Positions 8,774-17,646 of a stretch of DNA of 64,000 nt are shown here, piece after piece. This DNA comes from Candidatus Roseilinea sp. (lineage in GTDB: Bacteria; Chloroflexota; Anaerolineae; J036; Brachytrichaceae). A model generated the notes under the pieces. That model was given only the letters and a program-made list of their open reading frames with translations, searched no databases and was not told the DNA's origin. The DNA lies in contig BPHV01000001.1 in NCBI GenBank assembly GCA_026003755.1, positions 1,214,393-1,278,392 of the forward strand, written 5' to 3'. Position 1 is the stretch's first letter. Each line of letters opens with the position of its first letter. The position numbers and the translations under genes were made by a program.

Positions 8774-10963
8774 ATGTCGCACGAAACCCTGACTACACTG
8801 CTCTGGCTTGCGCCGCTGCCGCCGATCTTGGCGTTTGCGGTCATCGCGCTGTTCACCAACCGCTACCGGCAGACCAGCTCGACGATCGCCGTGCTCGCGA
8901 TGATTGCATCTTTGGTGATGTCATTCATCGTGTTCTTCAGCGTCTGGCAGATGAAAGACCTGGGCAAGAAGCCCATCGGCGGGCAGATCGGCTGGTTGCC
9001 CACCGGCGAGACCGTCTTAAACATCGGCGTCGTCGTGGACCCGCTCGGCGCGACCTTCCTGTTCATGGTGCCGCTGGCGTGCACGCTGATCTTCATTTAC
9101 AGCATCGGCTACATGTCGGCGGATCCACGCTACACGCGCTTCTTCGCCTACCTCAGCCTGTTCGCCGGCTCGATGATGGGCCTGGTGGTCAGCGATAACT
9201 TGCTCACCCTGTTCATCTTCTGGGAGCTGATGGGCTTTTGCTCCTACTCGCTGATCGGCTTCTTCTACCAGAAGCCCTCGGCCTACAAAGCGGCGGTCAA
9301 GGCTTTCATGACGACGCGCGTGGGCGACATGTTGCTGTTGCTGGGCATGGTGTATCTCTACGCCCAGACCGGCACGCTGAACTTCCACGCCATCCTGCAC
9401 AACGAAGAGGTGCTGAAAGAGCTGGCCGCGACGCCGGCCGTGCTCGGGCTGGGCATTTCGGCTGCCGGGCTGATCGCCATCTTGATCTTCGGCGGCACGG
9501 TGGGCAAGAGCGCGCAGTGGCCGCTGCATGTGTGGTTGCCCGACGCCATGGAAGGCCCGACGCCGGTCTCGGCCATGATCCACGCTGCCACGATGGTGAG
9601 CGCCGGCATCTTCATGCTGCTGCGCTTCTTCCCGCTGCTGTTAGCCGCCGGCGAACACAGCGCAGCCTTTACCATCGTCGGCCTCATCGGGGCGTTCACC
9701 GCCTTCCTAGGCGCGACGATTGCCGTAGCACAATACGACATCAAGCGCGTGCTGGCCTTCTCCACCATCTCGCAGCTCGGGTTCATGGTCGCGGCGGTCG
9801 GCATCGGCGCGTATGTGGCGGCGGCCTTCCATCTGCTCACGCATGCCTTCTTCAAGGCGCTGCTGTTCCTGGCTTCCGGCTCGGTCATCCACGGCATGGA
9901 GCATGGGCACCATCACGTGAGCCATGCCCATCACTCAGGCCATGAGGGCCATTCGGCGCACGGGCACGCCCCACACGGCGAACACGCCGATCCCACCGGC
10001 GATGACGCGCACGCTTTCGACCCGCAGGACATGCGCAACATGGGCGGTTTGCGCGCGCGCATGCCGATCACATTCGTCACGTTCCTGATCGGCGGCCTGG
10101 CGCTGGCCGGCTTCCCGTTCATCACCGCCGGATTCTGGAGCAAAGATGAGATCTTTGCCGATGCGTACTACCATGGTCTGGTGAAGGGCGATGGCTTGGC
10201 GACGCTCGTCTTTCTGGTGTTGGTGGCCAGCGCGCTTCTGACGGCGTTCTACACCATGCGCCAGATCGCCATGACCTTCCTCGGCCAGCCGCGCACCGAA
10301 GCGGCCGCGCACGCGACCGAAAGCGTCCCCTCGATGACCTTCCCGCTGATCGTCCTGGCCGTCTTCGCGCTGTTCATCGGTTTCATCAACATCCCGAAGG
10401 ACTTCCCGATCTTCGGCGCCCTGATGGGCGATGGCGCCTTTTGGTTGAAGAACTTCATCGCCAGCATGCTGCTGGAGAAGCCGGAGCCGCTGGCGTTCAA
10501 CATCGTGCCGGTGTTGTTCTCGATCGGCGTGGCGCTGGGCGGCCTGGCGCTCGGGTGGTTGGTCTATGCGCGCCACCCGCTGCAGGCCGGCCAGACCGAC
10601 CCGGTGGAGAAGCTGCCGGTGTTCGACTTCCTCCATCACCGCTGGTACTGGGACGAGTTGTATCGCAAGATCTTCATCAATCCGCTGCAAGCCATCGCCG
10701 ATAACTACTCGCGCGTGGTGGACAAGGGGGTGATCGACCGCATCCTGGAAGGGGGTTATGCCCTCGGCGCGCGCGTGACGCAGGGCTTTGCCGAGTTCGA
10801 CCGCGTCGTGATCACCGGCTTCTCCGATGCGGTGGGCCGCTTCTTCCGCAGCCTGGGTGATTGGGGACGCGAACTACAGACCGGACAAGTGCAGAACTAC
10901 CTGCTGTCCGGCCTGATCATGGTCATCGCGATTCTGGCGTTCTTCTTGTTCCTGTTTCAGTGA
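8774..10963 (+). CDS. nuoL: NADH-quinone oxidoreductase subunit L with a His-rich insertion
   Basis: The 729-residue NuoL/ND5 is the distal antiporter-like subunit and carries the lateral helix. Hallmarks are FWELMGFCSYSLIGF (TM5 Glu), GGTVGKSAQWPLHVWLPDAM (TM7 Lys), GPTPVSAMIHAATMVSAGIF and FPFITAGFWSKDEI. Residues of about 374-415 hold an unusual loop between SGSVIHGMEH and DMRNMGG with about 15 histidines, mixed with Gly, Ser and Asp. Most NuoL proteins have only a few residues there. The protein is also longer than the 613-residue E. coli version in its C-terminal third, where the lateral helix lies, which would suit a longer membrane arm with two NuoM subunits. Confidence 0.95.
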   Translation: MSHETLTTLLWLAPLPPILAFAVIALFTNRYRQTSSTIAVLAMIASLVMSFIVFFSVWQMKDLGKKPIGGQIGWLPTGETVLNIGVVVDPLGATFLFMVPLACTLIFIYSIGYMSADPRYTRFFAYLSLFAGSMMGLVVSDNLLTLFIFWELMGFCSYSLIGFFYQKPSAYKAAVKAFMTTRVGDMLLLLGMVYLYAQTGTLNFHAILHNEEVLKELAATPAVLGLGISAAGLIAILIFGGTVGKSAQWPLHVWLPDAMEGPTPVSAMIHAATMVSAGIFMLLRFFPLLLAAGEHSAAFTIVGLIGAFTAFLGATIAVAQYDIKRVLAFSTISQLGFMVAAVGIGAYVAAAFHLLTHAFFKALLFLASGSVIHGMEHGHHHVSHAHHSGHEGHSAHGHAPHGEHADPTGDDAHAFDPQDMRNMGGLRARMPITFVTFLIGGLALAGFPFITAGFWSKDEIFADAYYHGLVKGDGLATLVFLVLVASALLTAFYTMRQIAMTFLGQPRTEAAAHATESVPSMTFPLIVLAVFALFIGFINIPKDFPIFGALMGDGAFWLKNFIASMLLEKPEPLAFNIVPVLFSIGVALGGLALGWLVYARHPLQAGQTDPVEKLPVFDFLHHRWYWDELYRKIFINPLQAIADNYSRVVDKGVIDRILEGGYALGARVTQGFAEFDRVVITGFSDAVGRFFRSLGDWGRELQTGQVQNYLLSGLIMVIAILAFFLFLFQ

Positions 10964-11018
10964 AGGCATGAATTTTGGGACGGGGGATTGAAAGGTCTCC
11001 GGTCTCACGGCGACAACG

Positions 11019-12608
11019 ATGAATCTACTGAGCACAAACCTGCTGTCGGTAATGACCTACCTGCCGCTGGTGGGCATGTTGCTGGTGCTGGTCACGCCAT
11101 CCAGCCAGACCCGGCTGATCAAATGGGGGTCCATCGCCTTCAGCCTGATTCCGCTGGGGCTTTCGATTGCGGCGTGGGCCGGCTACGACCGCGCCCAGGG
11201 CGGCTACCAGTATCTGGAGAGCATGGTCTGGTTCCCCCAGATCAACTCGGTCTACAAAGTGGGCGTGGACGGCATCAGCCTGCCGCTGGTGGTGCTCACC
11301 TGCTTCCTCACACCGCTGGCGATGATCTTCTCGCTCAACATCGAGCGCAGCCCCAAGGCGTACTTCGCGCTCTTCTTCCTATTGCAGACGACGGTGCTGG
11401 GCGTGTTCATCGCGCTCGACCTCATCCTGTTCTTCCTGTTCTATGAGGTCAGCCTGGTGCCGATGTACTTCCTCATCAGCCAGTGGGGCGGGGCGAACCG
11501 GCGCTATGCCTCCTTCAAGTTCATCCTCTACACGATGTTCGCCAGCCTGGGCATGTTGCTGGCGATCCAGGTGATCGGCCTGGCCTCCAAGAGCTTCGAC
11601 CTCACGTATCTCGAATCGTCGCTTGGCCGTCCGTTCACCGGCAACAACCAGGTCGAGTTCTTCGGCTGGGAGCCGACCGTCTGGAAGGCCATCGCGTTCA
11701 TCGCCTTCAGCATCGCCTTCGCGCTGAAAATCCCGATCTGGCCGCTGCACACCTGGCTGCCCGACGCGCACACCGAGGCGCCGACCGGCGGCTCGATGAT
11801 GCTGGCCGGCATCCTGCTCAAGCTCGGCGGCTACGGCTTCTTCCGGCTGGTCATGCCACTCTTCCCCGATGTATTCGCGCAGCCGGTGTTGCCCGGGCTG
11901 AGCGTGTTCGGCGCGCCGCTCAACTACAGCGTGCTGCTGGCCCTGCTGGCCTTCCTGAGCATCCTGCTGGGGGCCTTCGCCGCCTGGGGACAGACCGACT
12001 TCAAGCGGCTGGTCGCCTATTCCTCCATCAACCACATGGGCTTTGTGGCCCTGGGCATCGCCTCGGCGGGATTGGCGCTGGCGCCCAACTCCACCGTGCG
12101 CGAAATTGACGCCACCATCGCCGGCAGCGGCGCCGTGCTACAAATGGTGACGCACGGCCTCTCCTCGGCGGCCATGTTCGCCCTGGTCGGCGTGGTGTAC
12201 GAACGCGCCCACACGCGCGACCTGAACCAGTATGGCGGCCTGTGGACGATCATGCCGATCTACGGCGCCGTGCTCATCTTCTGCTCGATGGGTTCGCTGG
12301 GGTTGCCCGGCCTGTCCGGGTTTGTGAGCGAGTTCATGGTCACGCGCGGCGCGTGGTCGGTGCACACCCTGCTCACCATCCTCTCGATGGCCGGCTTGCT
12401 CATCACCGGCATCTACATCCTCAAGGCGATCCAGAAAGTGCTGCATGGGCCGCTGGGTGAAGCGTGGCGGCATCACCCGCTGCCGGATATGAACTTCGCC
12501 GAGATCCTCGGCATCGCCCCGTTGATGGGCGCGATGTTGATGCTGGGCGTGTGGCCGGCGCTGGCGCTCAATGTGATTAACGTAGGCGTGCAAGGGTTGT
12601 TAAGGTAG
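11019..12608 (+). CDS. nuoM: NADH-quinone oxidoreductase subunit M, first copy
   Basis: The 529-residue NuoM/ND4 is a canonical antiporter-like subunit with about 14 transmembrane helices. It retains the TM5 Glu in LFYEVSLVPMYFLI, the TM7 Lys (K237) in ALKIPIWPLHTWLPDAHTEA, the TM8 Lys in GSMMLAGILLKLGGYGFFRL and the Glu of TM12 in GFVSEFMVTRGAW. These residues form the charged central axis used for proton transfer. It follows nuoL by 55 bp and is only 4 bp from the second nuoM, so the two are translationally coupled. Confidence 0.94.
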   Translation: MNLLSTNLLSVMTYLPLVGMLLVLVTPSSQTRLIKWGSIAFSLIPLGLSIAAWAGYDRAQGGYQYLESMVWFPQINSVYKVGVDGISLPLVVLTCFLTPLAMIFSLNIERSPKAYFALFFLLQTTVLGVFIALDLILFFLFYEVSLVPMYFLISQWGGANRRYASFKFILYTMFASLGMLLAIQVIGLASKSFDLTYLESSLGRPFTGNNQVEFFGWEPTVWKAIAFIAFSIAFALKIPIWPLHTWLPDAHTEAPTGGSMMLAGILLKLGGYGFFRLVMPLFPDVFAQPVLPGLSVFGAPLNYSVLLALLAFLSILLGAFAAWGQTDFKRLVAYSSINHMGFVALGIASAGLALAPNSTVREIDATIAGSGAVLQMVTHGLSSAAMFALVGVVYERAHTRDLNQYGGLWTIMPIYGAVLIFCSMGSLGLPGLSGFVSEFMVTRGAWSVHTLLTILSMAGLLITGIYILKAIQKVLHGPLGEAWRHHPLPDMNFAEILGIAPLMGAMLMLGVWPALALNVINVGVQGLLR

Positions 12609-12612
12609 CTCA

Positions 12613-14148
12613 ATGACGAACGTCCCGTTCCTCACCCTCATCATGCTCGTGCCGCTCATCGGCGCGATCATCATCCTGCTCGTGCCGCGCGATCGGGAGG
12701 ATGTGATCAAGACCATCGCGGCCATGGCGTCATTCGTCTCGCTGCTGCTCTCGCTGGCCGTATTCTTCGGCTACGATCGCACGCTCGGCGGCTTCCAGTT
12801 CCAGGAGAAAGCGACCTGGATACCGGAATTCGGCATCGGCTACCACGTCGGCGTGGATGGCTTCTCCGCGCCGCAGCTCGTGCTGACCGGCATCGTCATG
12901 TTCTGCGCAGTGCTGGTCTCATGGCGCTCCGCCGATCGCCCGCGCGAGTATTTCGCCTTCCTGCTGTTGCTCGTGGCCGGCGTGTTCGGCAGCTTCATCG
13001 CGCTCGACATCTTCTTGCTGCTCATCTTCTACGAGCTGGTGCTGTTCCCGGTCTACGTGCTCATCGCCGGCTGGGGCAGCAAGCGCCGTGAATACGCGGC
13101 GATGAAGCTGACGATCTACCTGTTCGTCGGTTCACTCGTGGCGATCATCGGCCTGCTGGCCGTTTACTTCCAGACCGGCAATTCGTTCGACTGGTTCGAC
13201 ATTCAGGCCGGCGTGCGCAACCTGCCGCCTGAGCAATCCGTTCAGTTGCAGCGCACCTGGTTCTTGCCGATCTTCGTCGGCTTCGGCGTGCTGGCCAGCC
13301 TGTGGCCGTTGCACAACTGGTCGCCCGATGGCTACGCCGCAGCGCCCACCGCCGTCTCGATGTTGCACGGCGGCGTGTTGAAGGCCACCGGCGCCTACTG
13401 CGGCCTGCGCATCGGCATCCAACTGCTGCCGGAAGGCGCCAAATACTGGATGCCGGTGATCGTCTTCCTGTGCATGGCCGGCCTGATCTACGCGGCGCTG
13501 ATCGCCTTCCGACAAACCGACCTCAAGTACATCATCGGCTTCTCGTCGGTCAGCCATCTCGGCCTGGTGCTGCTGGGCCTAGCCGCGTTGAACGAACTCG
13601 GCTTGAACGGCGCCGGGCTGGAGCTGTTTGCCGGCGGCGTGATGACCGGCTTGATGTTCGCCCTGGTGGGCATGATCTACGAGCGCGCGCATCTGCGCGA
13701 CGTGCGCGAGCTGAACGGGCTGGCGCGAGTGATGCCCCTGGCAGCCGTCGGCTTCGTCATCGGCGCGCTCACGCTGATGGGCATGCCCGGCCTGCCGGGC
13801 TTCCCGGCCGAATTGCAAATCTTCATGGGCCTGTGGAACGCCTCGGCCACGCCGAGCGCGATGTTCGCAGGCGCGACGAACGGTTGGTACGCTGTTGTGG
13901 CTGTGGCCAGCATCGTCGTCATCGTCATCAACGCCGCTTGGACGTTGCGCGTGGCCGGCCGGGTGTACTTCAGCGAGCCACAGGACATGGAGCTGCAAAA
14001 GCTGCCTCGCCTCGACGCACTGGAGAAGACCGCCATTGTGTTGATGTGCGCGGTGCTCATCGTCGTCGGCGTGCTGCCGAACACGGTCATGTCGGTGATC
14101 AACGCCGGCGTGCAAGCGATCATTCGCGGCTTGACTGCAACGGGATAG
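12613..14148 (+). CDS. nuoM: NADH-quinone oxidoreductase subunit M, second divergent copy
   Basis: The 511-residue protein is also a NuoM/ND4-type antiporter-like subunit. The TM5 Glu is kept (LIFYELVLFPVYVLIAGWGS), as are the TM8 Lys (HGGVLKATGAYCGLRI) and a TM12 Glu (GFPAELQIFMGLW). The TM7 segment reads GVLASLWPLHNWSPDGYAAA, where the usual Lys is replaced by Leu227 and HTWLPDAH by HNWSPDGY. It is therefore not a recent duplicate of the first copy. Complex I with two NuoM subunits (2M type) is known from several phyla and has been proposed to pump extra protons; whether this copy pumps by the same path is open. Confidence 0.9.
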   Translation: MTNVPFLTLIMLVPLIGAIIILLVPRDREDVIKTIAAMASFVSLLLSLAVFFGYDRTLGGFQFQEKATWIPEFGIGYHVGVDGFSAPQLVLTGIVMFCAVLVSWRSADRPREYFAFLLLLVAGVFGSFIALDIFLLLIFYELVLFPVYVLIAGWGSKRREYAAMKLTIYLFVGSLVAIIGLLAVYFQTGNSFDWFDIQAGVRNLPPEQSVQLQRTWFLPIFVGFGVLASLWPLHNWSPDGYAAAPTAVSMLHGGVLKATGAYCGLRIGIQLLPEGAKYWMPVIVFLCMAGLIYAALIAFRQTDLKYIIGFSSVSHLGLVLLGLAALNELGLNGAGLELFAGGVMTGLMFALVGMIYERAHLRDVRELNGLARVMPLAAVGFVIGALTLMGMPGLPGFPAELQIFMGLWNASATPSAMFAGATNGWYAVVAVASIVVIVINAAWTLRVAGRVYFSEPQDMELQKLPRLDALEKTAIVLMCAVLIVVGVLPNTVMSVINAGVQAIIRGLTATG

Positions 14149-14202
14149 TTCTTAGTGTTGAGCTGTGAAGACAGCTCCAAGCTCATCGCTCATCGCTTAA
14201 AC

Positions 14203-15696
14203 ATGGCTGGTTCTTTCGTAGAGTTCAACCCTGCCGAGTTTCTCGGCATCCTGCCGGAGATTTTGCTGCTGCTGTGGTCCATGGTCGTGCTGGCGCTCGA
14301 CCTGGTCTCTGGGCGGTCGCTCCGGCGGCGCACCCTGGGCGTGACGGCGGCCATCGGCATGATCGTCATCCTGGTTGTTGCTATCGCCGGCCGGCCGGCC
14401 GAATCGCAGACCATCCTCGGCGGCATGATCCGCAACGACCTGTATACGTTCGTCTTCCGCATCATCTTCATCACCGCCGGCGCGCTCACCTGCCTGGTCT
14501 CGATTGACTTCCGCTCGATGCGGATCGGCAGCGAGTACTACGCCATCGTCATCTTCACGACGATCGCCATGTCGCTCATGGCCGGCGCGAACGACCTGAT
14601 CATGCTGTTTCTGGCCACCGAGTCGTCGAGCCTGTCGTTGTACCTGCTGGCCGGCTTCTACCGCGGCAACAAACTGAGCGCCGAAGCCGGCATGAAGTAT
14701 TTCATCTTTGGCGCGGTCACCTCGGCAGTGATGTTGTTCGGCCTCAGCCTGTTCTACGGCTTGAGCGGCGGCGCCACCAGTTATCAAGCGATTGCCCGCG
14801 CGCTGCTCAACCCCGATCTGCGCGTGCCGGTGTCCTTTGCGGCTTTGCTTGTGCTGGTCGGGTTCGCCTTCAAGACATCGGCTTTCCCGTTCCACTTCTG
14901 GGCGCCGGACGTATATCAGGGCGCGCCGACGCCGATCTCCGGTTACATCAGCACCGCGTCGAAGGCAGCCGGCTTCGCCATCCTGATGCGCTTCTTGTTC
15001 TACACGCTGCCGCCCGGCACCTCGGAAGCATCGTTGACCTGGGCAGCGCTCATGCAGCCGCTCGCCATCCTGACCATGGTCATCGGCGGCCTGCTGGCGC
15101 TGGTGCAGAGCAACGTCAAACGCATGCTGGCCTACTCCAGCGTTGCGCAGGCCGGCTACATCCTCGTCGGCGTGACGGCGCTGGCCGCCAACCAGTTCAA
15201 CCGCGCCGAGGCGCTGGCGGCGGTGATCTTCTACATCGCCACCTATATGCTCACCAACATCTGCGCCTTCGCCGTCGTCGGCCTCGTCTCCGAGCGCGTG
15301 GGTGGGGACGACCTCCAGCACTTCAACGGGCTGGGCCGGCGCGCGCCCTATCTCGCGTTGGGCATGGCCGCGGCCCTGGTCAGCCTGTTGGGCGCGCCCC
15401 CGCTGGTCGGCTTTGTCGCCAAATTGCTGATCTTCGCGCCGGCCATCGGCGTCAACCTGGTCGCCCTCGTCGTCATCGCCATCATCATGGTGCTGGTGTC
15501 GGTCGTGTATTACTTGAACGTGGTGCGCGCGATGTACGTGGAGCGCACCGAACACGACGCCCAACCGTTCTATGTGCCTGCGCCGACCGGCGTCGTGGTG
15601 TTGCTCACCGCCGTCGCCATCGCGCTGTTGACCATCGTATCGCCACCGTTCTGGAACCTGGCCGTCGAGGCGGCGCAGGCGTTCTTCCCGGGATGA
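14203..15696 (+). CDS. nuoN: NADH-quinone oxidoreductase subunit N
   Basis: The 497-residue NuoN/ND2 antiporter-like subunit begins at MAGSFVEFNPAEFLGILPE. An upstream in-frame GTG at 14155 would add 16 residues unlike the family. Key residues are the TM5 Glu in FLATESSSLSLYLLAGFYRG, the TM7 Lys in AFKTSAFPFHFWAPDVYQGA, and the Lys in TASKAAGFAILMRF. It is the last complex I gene, and atpI follows after 101 bp. Confidence 0.94.
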   Translation: MAGSFVEFNPAEFLGILPEILLLLWSMVVLALDLVSGRSLRRRTLGVTAAIGMIVILVVAIAGRPAESQTILGGMIRNDLYTFVFRIIFITAGALTCLVSIDFRSMRIGSEYYAIVIFTTIAMSLMAGANDLIMLFLATESSSLSLYLLAGFYRGNKLSAEAGMKYFIFGAVTSAVMLFGLSLFYGLSGGATSYQAIARALLNPDLRVPVSFAALLVLVGFAFKTSAFPFHFWAPDVYQGAPTPISGYISTASKAAGFAILMRFLFYTLPPGTSEASLTWAALMQPLAILTMVIGGLLALVQSNVKRMLAYSSVAQAGYILVGVTALAANQFNRAEALAAVIFYIATYMLTNICAFAVVGLVSERVGGDDLQHFNGLGRRAPYLALGMAAALVSLLGAPPLVGFVAKLLIFAPAIGVNLVALVVIAIIMVLVSVVYYLNVVRAMYVERTEHDAQPFYVPAPTGVVVLLTAVAIALLTIVSPPFWNLAVEAAQAFFPG

Positions 15697-15763
15697 GTCA
15701 ATCTTCCGCTCTTCCACTCCCGACTGCCCATACCCCAACTTCAAGGGAGCGGGGAGTCAAGTC

Positions 15764-15782
15764 TTAGCATCACGCATGCTAA
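15764..15782. promoter_or_regulatory. Short palindrome before atpI
   Basis: TTAGCAT (15764-15770) and ATGCTAA (15776-15782) are perfect inverted arms around 5 nt. The right arm runs into AAATC, giving a TAAAAT-like -10 at the atpI leader. No convincing -35 is visible, so this may be an operator, a weak internal promoter or a small hairpin. Confidence 0.3.
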
Positions 15783-15797
15783 AATCGGGGCCGCAAG

Positions 15798-16151
15798 ATG
15801 CATAGCGCCAAACGCGAGTCGCCGCTCGTCATCTTCCTCAAGGCGTTTCCACCCCAAATCATCGCTGCGATGGCCGCCCAAATTGCATTGCTCAACGGCG
15901 CGCTCATGATCGGGGGCGTGTTCCTCGGCGTCATGCTCGACCGCCAGCTCAACACGCGCCCACTGTTGACCCTCAGCCTGCCCATCCTCGGCGCGATCCT
16001 CTCGGTGTTCGTGACTTACCGAATGGCCATGCGGGCGGTCAAACGCTCCCGACAGGCTTACCTGGACTGGGTGGAATCGCAGCGCGCCAACGCCAATAGC
16101 GCAGCGGATGCGCAAGGCGCGCCGGCCGTCACATTCAACGACGCACACTAG
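15798..16151 (+). CDS. atpI: AtpI/AtpZ-like ATP synthase accessory protein
   Basis: The 117-residue protein has two transmembrane helices (about 21-46 and 55-77) with a short turn containing LDRQLNTRPLLTL, and a polar C-terminal tail. This is the pattern of AtpI/AtpZ-family proteins at the head of F-type ATP synthase operons, which assist c-ring assembly or Mg2+/Ca2+ handling. Position directly before atpB supports the call. Sequence identity in the family is low, so the exact subfamily is uncertain. Confidence 0.75.
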   Translation: MHSAKRESPLVIFLKAFPPQIIAAMAAQIALLNGALMIGGVFLGVMLDRQLNTRPLLTLSLPILGAILSVFVTYRMAMRAVKRSRQAYLDWVESQRANANSAADAQGAPAVTFNDAH

Positions 16152-16191
16152 CCACGACGCGAGGTTCAATGAGTTTTGAAACAGTAATGAT

Positions 16192-17295
16192 ATGAAAGGG
16201 TTGAAGTTTCTCGTCATCCTGGTCCTGGCCATCGTGGCCGGCCTCCTGCTCAGCAGCTTCACGTTGAACATCAACGGTGTGGCTGTACCGTTCAAGACGT
16301 TCATCCCCAACATCGTCGTGCCTTCGGAGCCGCTCGGCCCGGATTGGCTGCACAACACGTTGTTCACGACGCTGATCGTGGACGCGGTGATCATTGTGCT
16401 GGCCTTGCTGGGCGCGCGCGGCTTGCGCAACACGCTCACCGGAACCAACTGGTTCGCGCGCGCATGGGAGACGTTCATCGAGTTCCTTTACAACAACTAC
16501 CTCGTGCCTACGCTCGGCTCGCGCGCGAAGGTGGTGGCGCCGATTGCAATCTCGATCTTCACCTTCATCATGATCGCCGGCTTCTTCGAGTTATTGCCCG
16601 GCCACGAGTCCGTCGGCAAGATGGAAGCCGCGCCGGCCAACCTGCGCGGTTTTTGCGCCGTCAAAACCGGGGGCCTGTGGTTGATCACCGGCTACGAAGT
16701 GGATAAGGCGAAGGGCTTTGCCGAGTCGTGCGGCTACACGCTCGAGCAGGCCGAGGGCGTGGCAGTCGCCGACGGCGCCAAAATGGCTGCGCTGACCAGC
16801 GACGTGCGGGCCGCTCCGACGATGGCCGGCGGCACAGATCCGAACGCCGGAGCCGCGCTCATCCCCTTCCTACGCCGTCCGACCTCTTCGCTGAGCACGA
16901 CGCTGGCTTTGGCGGTGCTCGCCTTCTTATTCATCGAGTATCAGGGCATCCGCGCCAATGGCATCCATTACTTCAGCCGTTTCATCCAGGTGGATGCCTG
17001 GCGGCGCGCGCATCAGGGCATGATGCAGGGCTTGGTGGGCAACATCCAGGCCGGCCTGGTCGGCCCGCTCGAGTTGATCTCCGAGTTCATCCGCATCGTG
17101 TCGTTCTCGTTCCGACTTTTCGGCAACATGTTCGCCGGGACGGTGCTCGTCTTTGTGATGACGTCTATCCTCCCGACCTTGTTGCCCACCGTCTTCTACG
17201 GCTTGGAGTTTGCGATCGCCGTGATCCAAGCCTTCGTGTTCATGATGTTGATCACCGTGTTCACTTCGCTGGCCGTGGCGCACGGCGAGCACTGA
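16192..17295 (+). CDS. atpB: F-type ATP synthase subunit a with an extended loop
   Basis: The 367-residue subunit a provides the two proton half-channels next to the c-ring. The essential arginine is R308 in FSFRLFGNMFAGTVLVFVM, and the C-terminal helix IQAFVFMMLITVFTSLAV is typical. Between residues of about 137 and 224 the protein holds an insertion in place of the usual short loop before the PTSSLSTTLALAVL helix. It is polar and includes two cysteines, C155 and C180, that could form a disulfide if the loop is extracytoplasmic. This explains a length about 100 residues above E. coli AtpB. Confidence 0.93.
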   Translation: MKGLKFLVILVLAIVAGLLLSSFTLNINGVAVPFKTFIPNIVVPSEPLGPDWLHNTLFTTLIVDAVIIVLALLGARGLRNTLTGTNWFARAWETFIEFLYNNYLVPTLGSRAKVVAPIAISIFTFIMIAGFFELLPGHESVGKMEAAPANLRGFCAVKTGGLWLITGYEVDKAKGFAESCGYTLEQAEGVAVADGAKMAALTSDVRAAPTMAGGTDPNAGAALIPFLRRPTSSLSTTLALAVLAFLFIEYQGIRANGIHYFSRFIQVDAWRRAHQGMMQGLVGNIQAGLVGPLELISEFIRIVSFSFRLFGNMFAGTVLVFVMTSILPTLLPTVFYGLEFAIAVIQAFVFMMLITVFTSLAVAHGEH

Positions 17296-17375
17296 TGCAG
17301 GTGACAACGCATCACCAAACTGCCAAGTTCACCACACAGATTTACAAACTACAGACACACTGAGGAGTAAGCACT
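17296..17375 (+). promoter_or_regulatory. A/C-rich unstructured leader and strong ribosome binding site of atpE
   Basis: The 80 nt between atpB and atpE are much richer in A and C than their surroundings (CAGATTTACAAACTACAGA) with no obvious pairing, and end in GAGGAG 8 nt before the ATG. Such open stretches enhance atpE translation in E. coli, where c must exceed the other subunits. The same purpose is inferred here. Confidence 0.45.
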
Positions 17376-17624
17376 ATGGAACCAGAAGCAGCACTCGTTT
17401 TGGGCAAAGCGATCGGCGCGGGCATTGCCGGCGGCGCCGGCATGATCGGCCCCGGCATCGGCATCGGACTAGCCGGCCTCGGCGCGCTGATCTCGATCGG
17501 CCGCAATCCCGAGGTGACCTCGACGCTCCAGACCTACATGATCCTCGTGATCGCGTTCGCAGAGTCGCTGGCCATCTTCGCGCTCGTGATTTCGTTCCTG
17601 CTGTTGTTCGCCTTCACCGGTTAG
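17376..17624 (+). CDS. atpE: F-type ATP synthase subunit c
   Basis: The 82-residue hairpin forms the rotor ring. Helix 1 carries the glycine repeat AGAGIAGGAGMIGPGIGIG; the polar loop is GRNPE; helix 2 carries the ion-binding carboxylate E63 in VIAFAESLAIFALV. The Gln found in helix 1 of Na+-binding rings is absent (GPGIGIG instead), and the Ser/Thr-Tyr ligands after the Glu are Leu and Phe. That suggests proton coupling. Confidence 0.95.
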   Translation: MEPEAALVLGKAIGAGIAGGAGMIGPGIGIGLAGLGALISIGRNPEVTSTLQTYMILVIAFAESLAIFALVISFLLLFAFTG

Positions 17625-17646
17625 GCGCAGCGAAGCGGAGGTAACC

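Noticed and set aside
14197-15744. Antisense open frame of 515 codons across nuoN
   Set aside because: His/Asp/Arg-rich composition typical of the opposite strand of GC-rich membrane-protein genes; no family motif and fully overlapped by a certain gene.
17376-17624. Possible Na+-binding c-ring because the carboxylate is followed by Ser (AES)
   Set aside because: The helix-1 Gln and the Thr/Tyr ligands of Na+ rings are absent (GPGIGIG; ESLAIF).
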